Source of the DNA: Streptomyces griseus
Lineage (GTDB): Bacteria; Bacteroidota; Bacteroidia; Chitinophagales; Chitinophagaceae
DNA: 11,541 bases
Assembly (NCBI GenBank): GCA_943323705.2
Contig: CALPIT020000063.1
Coordinates: forward strand, 1-11,541
Direction of reading: 5' to 3'
Numbering within the stretch: position 1 is the first letter of the stretch; each line of letters begins with the position of its first letter. Below, in pieces: positions 6,504 to 11,541 of the stretch. Below the pieces are notes generated by a model, which saw nothing but the letters and a program-made list of their open reading frames with translations, was not told the origin of the DNA and did not search any database. The translations under genes were made by a program, and so were the position numbers.

Positions 6504-7637
6504 TTGAAGATTGTATTACTCCTCATCAGTTTTCAGTTGCTTTTGCATTCAGCATCAGCTGTGAAACTAAATAATGAGAGGAATATGTTGATTTGCTTCA
6601 CTGACACTACGATAGAAGAATCTCTTGAAGATAGTTTGATTAATGAAGTGATAAAAGCTAAATCTGCACCACAACAAGAAAAAATACAATCGCTAAGCCA
6701 ACTGACAAAATACGGTTTTAAAAATCTTTTCACTGCATTTAATTACAATCCTGCCCTGCCCTATGCCAATCAAGTTAATCCTAACGCAGAACTGTACATG
6801 CAGGATTACTTGAACCGCCATAAAAAATCATTGATGTCGATGAAAAATTGGGCCACGCCTTACTTCAATCTCATTGACAATATTTTCTCCGAATACGGAC
6901 TACCAAAGGAATTAAAATATCTCGCAGTAATTGAAAGCAGTTTGCAAACAGGTGCTACAAGTTGGGTGGGTGCGGCCGGACCCTGGCAATTCATGCCCGG
7001 AACCGCAAGAATCTACGGATTAAAAGTAAGCCGAACTGCAGATGAAAGAAGGGATTATTTTAAAAGCACACATGCTGCCGCACATTTTCTGCTAAAATTA
7101 TACAGCGATTTTCACGACTGGCTTTTGGTGATTGCTGCTTACAATGGTGGTGAAGAACGAGTAAAAACAGCCATAAGAAAAAGCGGCAGCAAGGATTTCT
7201 GGAGGCTGCAATATTATCTTCCTGAGGAAAGCAGAAACCATGTGAAAAAATTTATTGCTACACATTACGTGATGGAAAATAATGCCATTGTTATTATTGA
7301 TGAAACTAAAATCAAGAATACTGAAATAAAATTGGCTGCAGATGAAAATCTTGAAAAGCAAATGATTTCAGGAAAATTTATTGGTAAAGTCATTGCGAAA
7401 AATTTGTCAATAGACTTACCGGAATTTAATAAATATAATCCTCAATTAGATGAACAATTGTCGTTAATTGGAAGCTACGAACTCAAATTACCAAAAGAAA
7501 AAATGAAAATTTTTGTGGCCAACAAATATCTAATTCTCAATGAATGTATTGAGCTGCTGCTGAACGACAATGAAACTCCAGTTACCACTACTGTAAAACC
7601 TGAACAGCCGGCAACCAAGAAAAAGAGAAAAAGTTAA
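6504..7637 (+). CDS. Exported MltD-like lytic transglycosylase
   Basis: This 377-residue enzyme is predicted to cleave peptidoglycan glycan strands with formation of 1,6-anhydro-muramic ends in the periplasm. Starting at TTG 6504 gives a good signal peptide (KIVLLLISFQLLLHSASA, cleavage after about residue 19). The next ATG, at residue 28, would lose it, so TTG is preferred. The SLT domain spans about 115-255: catalytic Glu144 in LAVIESSL, then GAAGPWQFMPGTAR (157-169) and AAYNGGEERV (211-220). The C-terminal part (about 275-360) is a weak LysM-like region (FNKYNPQL, SYELKLPKEK) and the protein ends in a Lys-rich tail. The Ala-Ser-Ala cleavage site without a lipobox Cys argues against a lipoprotein. 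It is translated 5 bases after gatA, probably in the same transcript. MltD-type is the best guess, and the substrate is not proven. Confidence 0.9.
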   Translation: MKIVLLLISFQLLLHSASAVKLNNERNMLICFTDTTIEESLEDSLINEVIKAKSAPQQEKIQSLSQLTKYGFKNLFTAFNYNPALPYANQVNPNAELYMQDYLNRHKKSLMSMKNWATPYFNLIDNIFSEYGLPKELKYLAVIESSLQTGATSWVGAAGPWQFMPGTARIYGLKVSRTADERRDYFKSTHAAAHFLLKLYSDFHDWLLVIAAYNGGEERVKTAIRKSGSKDFWRLQYYLPEESRNHVKKFIATHYVMENNAIVIIDETKIKNTEIKLAADENLEKQMISGKFIGKVIAKNLSIDLPEFNKYNPQLDEQLSLIGSYELKLPKEKMKIFVANKYLILNECIELLLNDNETPVTTTVKPEQPATKKKRKS

Positions 7638-7753
7638 ACTCGGATTTTCCATTTGAAATCTTTACGGTAAAGAAACTTTAGTAGGGATGAAGAAAGTTTA
7701 GGTTAACTAAATAAACTTAAGTGGAAATATTTGGCTATGTCAGCTGCGTGGAC

Positions 7754-7779
7754 GTAATATTGCGATATTGCAATATTAC
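7754..7779. repeat. Perfect 10-6-10 palindrome, dif-like geometry
   Basis: GTAATATTGC (7754-7763) and GCAATATTAC (7770-7779) are exact reverse complements around a 6-base centre GATATT. ATATTGC is also repeated directly inside (7757-7763 and 7765-7771). The arm and spacer lengths resemble XerCD dif sites, but the arms do not match the usual dif half-site (TTATG or CATAA next to the core). It could instead be a binding site for a dimeric protein. Confidence 0.6.
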
Positions 7780-7912
7780 TACAACACATTTTTCTCTGAA
7801 AACAACCCTAATCGATCTTTCATACCAATTGGATATTTATAATGAACTAAATTTTACTTCAAATTGATATTATCTATTGACATCTTCACTAGGTAACCAA
7901 AAACGAAAATGA

Positions 7913-7987
7913 ATTATAGTATTTAGAGGAACTACAGAAGATCGTTTTGATATTTTAAAAAACTTAAAAAAAGATGAGAAAAACTAA
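7913..7987 (+). pseudogene. Possible 3' remnant of a coding sequence
   Basis: The frame reads 24 codons with protein-like composition (for example FRGTTEDRFDILKNL, then KKDEKN) to a TAA at 7985-7987. It is closed upstream by TGA at 7910-7912 and has no start codon or length of its own. It could be the tail of a decayed gene. It is short enough to be chance, and no family is recognised. Confidence 0.15.
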
Positions 7988-7988
7988 A

Positions 7989-9389
7989 TTACACCAAACT
8001 CTGTTCATAACGGAAAAGATTAGCCGCATCAAATTTTTGTTTCATCTTTTGTAGTCTTGCATAATTTTTTGAATAATAGTATTCTTTCCAGTTAGTGAAA
8101 TTAATATCGGGATAATTTCTGTATTGTGCTGTAATACCGTGTTTGATGAACACTTCCTGTACTTGTTGAAATTGTTGAAGCAATTTTTTCTCCTGTGATG
8201 GCTGTTCCCAATAGGTTTGTAATTCTGAAAAGTAAAGACAATCCCGATGCGGAAATGCAGATCCTGCCTCAAATTCTTTATTCAAAATTTTTCCGCCTAA
8301 TGTATTTACCTGATATATCATTCCAGGTGTTTTGATTACCAGTTCAAGGGCTTTATCAATACAACCCGATATTTCAGCATAATCCTTGTACAACCCCGCA
8401 GAAGCATTTTTAAAATAAAGTGGGTCCTTTCTGCCGTAATAATTTTTTAAAGCTGCGGCCAATGGCTGCCTGATGCTGTTGGTGTTTTTATCACTTACGG
8501 ATTTCAATTCATCTATAATCTTTTGCAAAGCAGGTGTGTGTTTACCAGCGTTAGTAATAAGAATATAAAGTGTTTTATGATTGAGCACAAATGCACTGAA
8601 ACTTGAATCCGGTAAGTTCTTACTGACATCAAACCATTTACTTAAGATATTTTTAGCTCTTGTAGTGTTTACATTAAAAGCTCGAAATTTAAAACTCTGC
8701 ATAGAAGCTGGTGCATCATGTACTTTAAATGTCATTGAAGTAACCACACCGAAATTACCGTTATTACCACCTTTACATGCCCATAACATTTCTTTATCGG
8801 AATTTGAATCAACGATATTTCCTTTCCCATCAACCATAGTTACAGCTTGCAAACTATCGCAAGTCAATCCAAATTTTCTTGCCAGTAATCCATAACCACC
8901 TCCAAGTGTGAGCCCTCCTATTCCAACACCTGCACAAGAGCCGCCGGGAATGATTTTGTTTTTAGGAAGCAATTCAGTGTATATGTCTGCGAGCTTACAT
9001 GCGGGACCAACGCGAATGGTATTGGTATCAATCCATTCAACTTTATTTAATATCGATAAATTAATAACCATGCCATTGTTATTGCAAGAAAATCCTTCCA
9101 TACAATGACCGCCACTTTTTACAGCTACAGGTAAATTATTTTTTGCTGCCAATTTAATGGCTTCAGAAACACCAACTTCATTTTTACAAAATGCAATGAT
9201 GGCAGGAAACTTATTGATTCTTTTATTAAATCCTTTTCTTAGTTCTTCATAAGCTGCATCCCCTTTCTTGTAGTAGATAACATTGACATCTGCATTATTA
9301 TCAAACAAGTCTGTAATGTATTTTACAGGTTCTGCAAATAATGCAGCAGGACTCAACAAAGCCAACTGAAGAAATTTTTTCCGATGCAT
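7989..9389 (-). CDS. Secreted FAD-linked oxidase of berberine-bridge-enzyme type
   Basis: This 466-residue flavoprotein belongs to the VAO/p-cresol methylhydroxylase fold with a C-terminal BBE domain, a family that oxidises alcohols, sugars or alkaloid-like substrates using O2. The specific substrate here is unknown. Residues 1-20 look like an export leader (HRKKFLQLALLSPAALFA) of near-Tat type with Lys in place of the second Arg. The FAD domain shows VKSGGHCMEG with His95, the usual 8-alpha-histidyl attachment site. Cys152 in PGGSCAGVGIGGLTLGGGYG corresponds to the second covalent flavin link of bicovalent oxidases. The C-terminus (YRNYPDINFTNW, then KFDAANLFRYEQSLV) is the BBE domain. The ATG at 9389 gives the leader. 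It starts 34 bases after the pabB stop. TAATTTCG at 9407-9414 on the minus strand could be a weak -7 box. Confidence 0.88.
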   Translation of the reverse strand: MHRKKFLQLALLSPAALFAEPVKYITDLFDNNADVNVIYYKKGDAAYEELRKGFNKRINKFPAIIAFCKNEVGVSEAIKLAAKNNLPVAVKSGGHCMEGFSCNNNGMVINLSILNKVEWIDTNTIRVGPACKLADIYTELLPKNKIIPGGSCAGVGIGGLTLGGGYGLLARKFGLTCDSLQAVTMVDGKGNIVDSNSDKEMLWACKGGNNGNFGVVTSMTFKVHDAPASMQSFKFRAFNVNTTRAKNILSKWFDVSKNLPDSSFSAFVLNHKTLYILITNAGKHTPALQKIIDELKSVSDKNTNSIRQPLAAALKNYYGRKDPLYFKNASAGLYKDYAEISGCIDKALELVIKTPGMIYQVNTLGGKILNKEFEAGSAFPHRDCLYFSELQTYWEQPSQEKKLLQQFQQVQEVFIKHGITAQYRNYPDINFTNWKEYYYSKNYARLQKMKQKFDAANLFRYEQSLV

Positions 9390-9423
9390 AAAATCTTTTT
9401 AAGAAACGAAATTAGATTTATTA

Positions 9424-10626
9424 TTAGGCCTGAAATATTTCTTTGATGGCAGCAGCTTTAATTAAAGTTTCCTGATATTCCTGCAAAGGATCGCTGTTGA
9501 TTGTAATGCCACCACCTGCTTTGTATGAAATGATTTTTTTTGAAGCATTATAAAAAACACTTCTAATCACTACATTGAAATCAAAATCACCTTTCGGGCA
9601 CACATAACCGATAGTTCCTGAAAATAAACCTCTGGGTGTAGCTTCATAAGCTTCTGTAAGTTCCATGACTTTCTTCTTAGGTGCGCCTGTCATGGAGCCC
9701 ATGGGATATGTAGCTTCTATAATTTCAGTCCAATGTGTATTCAAATCAGTCTCGCAAGTTATTGTACTGATCATTTGATGTACCTGAGGGAAACTGTAAA
9801 TGCCAAATAGTTCCGCAACTTTCACTGTTCCTTCAGTTGCAATTTTGCTAAGATCATTTCTTACCAAATCAACAATCATTACATTTTCACTGCGCTCTTT
9901 GCTGCTGTTCAATAATTGTGTTTTTGAAATTTCATCTGCTTCAGTGTCTTCAAGAAATCTTATAGAAGTACCTTTTATCGGTTGTGAAATAACAGTTGTG
10001 TTTTTTTTGCTGATGAACCTTTCAGGACTTGCGCAGATGCAGTATTTATCGTCATTTTTATATAATGCTGAAAATGGATTTGGCGAAATGGCTGTCAGTT
10101 GAAAAAATAAATTCACAGGATTCACCACTGCATTATCAGCAACAAATTCCTGACAATAATTCATTTCATAACAGTCGCCTCTTTGAATATGATTTTTTAT
10201 TTCCAGAATGGCGTCGATATATTCATCCTTTGTGATGGTTGCCTGAATATGTAATTTATTCTGAGGAGATGCTTCTTTAATTTCGAACTGATTGATTTGC
10301 TGATAAATGTTTTCAGCAGATTCATTAGAAGATTCAATGGTAATTGTATTGTTTAAACAAGTGACAATAATTTCTGGAATAAAAAAAAGGGCATGATGAA
10401 AGCCAATATTGTCGGGCTTCACAGAAGGATAACTGATATGACCGAAAAGCCAGCCTGGATGCTTACTATGAAATTCTTTTATCTCCGCAAATACATTGCC
10501 ATTGTCAGTTGTAATGATTTGCTGTGCTCCTGCAGCCAGTTTCCAATCGAAATTTGAGGACGCGGATTGGTAATGATTACTATCTAAAAAAGAAAAAATG
10601 TTGAACCGGTCGGCCCAGTTCAACAT
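9424..10626 (-). CDS. pabB: Aminodeoxychorismate synthase component I
   Basis: PabB uses ammonia from PabA and chorismate to make 4-amino-4-deoxychorismate, the precursor of 4-aminobenzoate and folate. The protein is 400 residues from ATG 10626. A TTG two codons upstream (10632) would add two residues, but ATG is preferred. Chorismate-binding-domain motifs are visible: SPERF, QPIKGTSIR with the PabB-type Lys (residue 218), ERSENVMIVDLVRNDLSKI, VHQMIST, PMGSMTGAPKKKVME, GLFSGTIGY, and KAGGGITINSDP. PIKGT rather than a TrpE-type LAGT supports PabB over anthranilate synthase. There is no fused glutaminase or lyase domain and no pabA or pabC in the window. Upstream on the minus strand are TAACTTTA (10635-10642) and TAACTTTT (10659-10666), which resemble -7 boxes, so it may have its own promoter. 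The flavoprotein gene follows. Confidence 0.93.
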   Translation of the reverse strand: MLNWADRFNIFSFLDSNHYQSASSNFDWKLAAGAQQIITTDNGNVFAEIKEFHSKHPGWLFGHISYPSVKPDNIGFHHALFFIPEIIVTCLNNTITIESSNESAENIYQQINQFEIKEASPQNKLHIQATITKDEYIDAILEIKNHIQRGDCYEMNYCQEFVADNAVVNPVNLFFQLTAISPNPFSALYKNDDKYCICASPERFISKKNTTVISQPIKGTSIRFLEDTEADEISKTQLLNSSKERSENVMIVDLVRNDLSKIATEGTVKVAELFGIYSFPQVHQMISTITCETDLNTHWTEIIEATYPMGSMTGAPKKKVMELTEAYEATPRGLFSGTIGYVCPKGDFDFNVVIRSVFYNASKKIISYKAGGGITINSDPLQEYQETLIKAAAIKEIFQA

Positions 10627-10692
10627 TTTCAATTTAAAGTTATCAGTATTATTTTCTGAAAAGTTAATGTTGTTGTTTTTTACTGAATGTGA

Positions 10693-11106
10693 TTAAAAAT
10701 CATCATCATCAAATCCGCCACCCATATCATCATCAAACAACCCAAGGTCTTTGAAATCGTCATCGAAATCATCATCAGATTTTGATGGTTTTTTACCAGT
10801 GGCTTTCTTTGTTTTTGATTTAGGAACATCAAATTCTTCGAAGTCAGGATCCCAGTTATCGTCTTCTTCTGGTTGTTCCCAATCGTCTTTTACATCTACA
10901 TCATCATCGTCATCGTCGTCATCAGATGATTTCTTTTTTGAAGTACCCTTAGCCGTTTTTGCTTTAGGCGTTTCATCAATATCATCATCATCGTCATCGA
11001 TGTCGTCATCAGCCTTAGATTTAGGCGAAGCTTTTTTAGGAGCGGCTTTTTTAGGAGCGGCTGCTTTGGTTGTTGTCTTTTTTTCGTTTTCTGATTTTGG
11101 AGCCAT
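10693..11106 (-). CDS. Charge-segregated, disordered Lys/Asp-rich protein
   Basis: This 137-residue low-complexity protein has no recognisable fold. The N-terminal 30 residues are basic and Ala/Pro/Lys-rich (KAAAPKKAAPKKASPKSK), like a histone H1-type tail. The rest alternates Asp runs (a run of eight Asp at 10900-10923 and a six-Asp run earlier) with Lys/Ser/Thr segments. A central acidic Trp-containing stretch reads DDWEQPEEDDNWDPDFEEF, and the protein ends in Asp/Gly/Phe (DDDMGGGFDDDDF). It is likely a soluble, intrinsically disordered polyampholyte, perhaps binding nucleic acid or basic proteins, but no function can be assigned. The ATG at 11106 is the only credible start. It lies between purA and pabB on the same strand, 81 bases after the purA stop. 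The minus-strand codons GAT and GAC make imperfect trinucleotide tracts that could slip. Confidence 0.75.
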   Translation of the reverse strand: MAPKSENEKKTTTKAAAPKKAAPKKASPKSKADDDIDDDDDDIDETPKAKTAKGTSKKKSSDDDDDDDDVDVKDDWEQPEEDDNWDPDFEEFDVPKSKTKKATGKKPSKSDDDFDDDFKDLGLFDDDMGGGFDDDDF

Positions 11107-11187
11107 TTCTATACAGGATTAGTTGTGTAAAATTTCCACGAGTTTTTTAATTAGCCAAATATTTTAAAGACTTTTTTTAAAAATATT

Positions 11188-11541
11188 TTAAATCGCAACA
11201 ATTTGTTCTCTTCCCGGGCCATTGCTAATGTATTTCACTGGCACGCCTAGATAAGCATTTATATAATCAATATAAGTCTTCATAGCTTGAGGCATATTGC
11301 TTTCTGAGGTCATTGTTGAGATATCTGTATTCCATCCTTTAAATGACTCGTAAATCGCTTCAATTTGCATGCGGTTCATTTGAAAAGGAACTTCATTCAA
11401 TTCTTTACCATTGGCAAGATAGCTTCTACAAACCATCAGTTCTTCCAAAGAATCTAGAATATCTGCTTTGGTCATTACAATCTGGCTAACACCATTGATC
11501 ATACAGGCGAATTTAAGTGCTACCAAATCAATCCATCCACA
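11188..11541 (-). CDS. purA: Adenylosuccinate synthetase (C-terminal part, 5' truncated by window edge)
   Basis: PurA makes adenylosuccinate from IMP, aspartate and GTP, the first committed step from IMP to AMP. The frame is open from the right window edge (starting CGWIDLVALKFACMING) to the TAA at 11188-11190, giving about 117 residues of a protein normally near 430. Family blocks seen are CGWIDLVALK, TKADILDSLEE, a Met-Pro dipeptide in the NMPQAMKTYIDYI segment, and VPVKYISNGPGREQIVAI at the C-terminus, matching the PurA ending with its SxGPxRxQ motif. The apparent start TTG at 11526 is internal and not the real start. Downstream on the minus strand is an AT-only inverted repeat (11157-11165 with 11180-11188), too weak to call a terminator. 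The charged ORF follows 81 bases later. Confidence 0.93.
   Translation of the reverse strand, partial: CGWIDLVALKFACMINGVSQIVMTKADILDSLEELMVCRSYLANGKELNEVPFQMNRMQIEAIYESFKGWNTDISTMTSESNMPQAMKTYIDYINAYLGVPVKYISNGPGREQIVAI

Larger units (their letters stand above)
7638..7988. other. AT-rich convergent intergenic region
   Basis: This 351-base gap lies between two convergent genes. It holds several short inverted repeats: TCTTTA/TAAAGA at 7659-7673, AAGTTTA/TAAACTT at 7694-7718, and the perfect palindrome at 7754-7779. None is followed by a convincing T-tract, so no terminator for the transglycosylase gene could be assigned. A short open stretch at the right end (7913-7987) may be a gene remnant. 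I see no RNA gene. Confidence 0.6.

Noticed and set aside
8581..9108. Plus-strand ORFs opposite the flavoprotein gene
   Set aside because: They have no family motifs and overlap a gene with strong conserved motifs on the other strand.
10751..11122. Plus-strand Ser-rich ORF of 123 codons
   Set aside because: It is the antisense shadow of the GAT/GAC repeats in the charged protein gene. The long Ser run is the complement of the Asp tracts.
11157..11188. AT-only inverted repeat overlapping the purA stop as a terminator
   Set aside because: The stem AAATATTTT/AAAATATTT has no GC pairs and no following T-tract on the minus strand, so it is too weak to call.

Overview
The window looks like a chromosomal segment of a Bacteroidota bacterium, most likely from the Chitinophagales/Sphingobacteriales side. 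It is AT-rich and has weak Shine-Dalgarno signals. Several leaders carry Bacteroidota-type -7 boxes (TAnnTTTG), and two apparent genes can only start at TTG. Protein sequence features, such as the PurA and RNase Y variants and the standalone PabB, fit that phylum. No plasmid, phage, IS, tRNA, rRNA or CRISPR feature was found. Most of the content is housekeeping, and I do not see a convincing new multi-gene system.

Positions 1-7637 read on the plus strand. They hold the 3' part of pheT, a 97-residue coiled-coil ORF directly behind its stop codon, zapA, rny, rplS, tatA, gatA and an exported MltD-like lytic transglycosylase. pheT, the coiled-coil gene and zapA are packed like one operon that couples translation and cell-division functions. 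rny, rplS and tatA each have a gap with a plausible promoter of their own. A 91-bp palindrome built from 9-bp units follows rny. Good hairpin terminators follow rplS and tatA. gatA and the transglycosylase are almost contiguous.

Positions 7638-7988 are an AT-rich convergent intergenic region. It has one striking perfect palindrome and a short possible gene remnant.

Positions 7989-11541 read on the minus strand. In transcription order they are the 3' part of purA, a strongly charge-segregated disordered protein, pabB and a secreted FAD-linked oxidase of the berberine-bridge-enzyme type. The genes serve separate processes: purine and folate synthesis, translation (PheT, L19, GatA), RNA decay (RNase Y), division (ZapA), Tat export and cell-wall turnover. 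The most unusual items are the 9-mer palindrome after rny, the ATG-less ORF in frame behind the pheT stop, the charge-block protein, the dif-like palindrome and the near-Tat leader of the flavoprotein.
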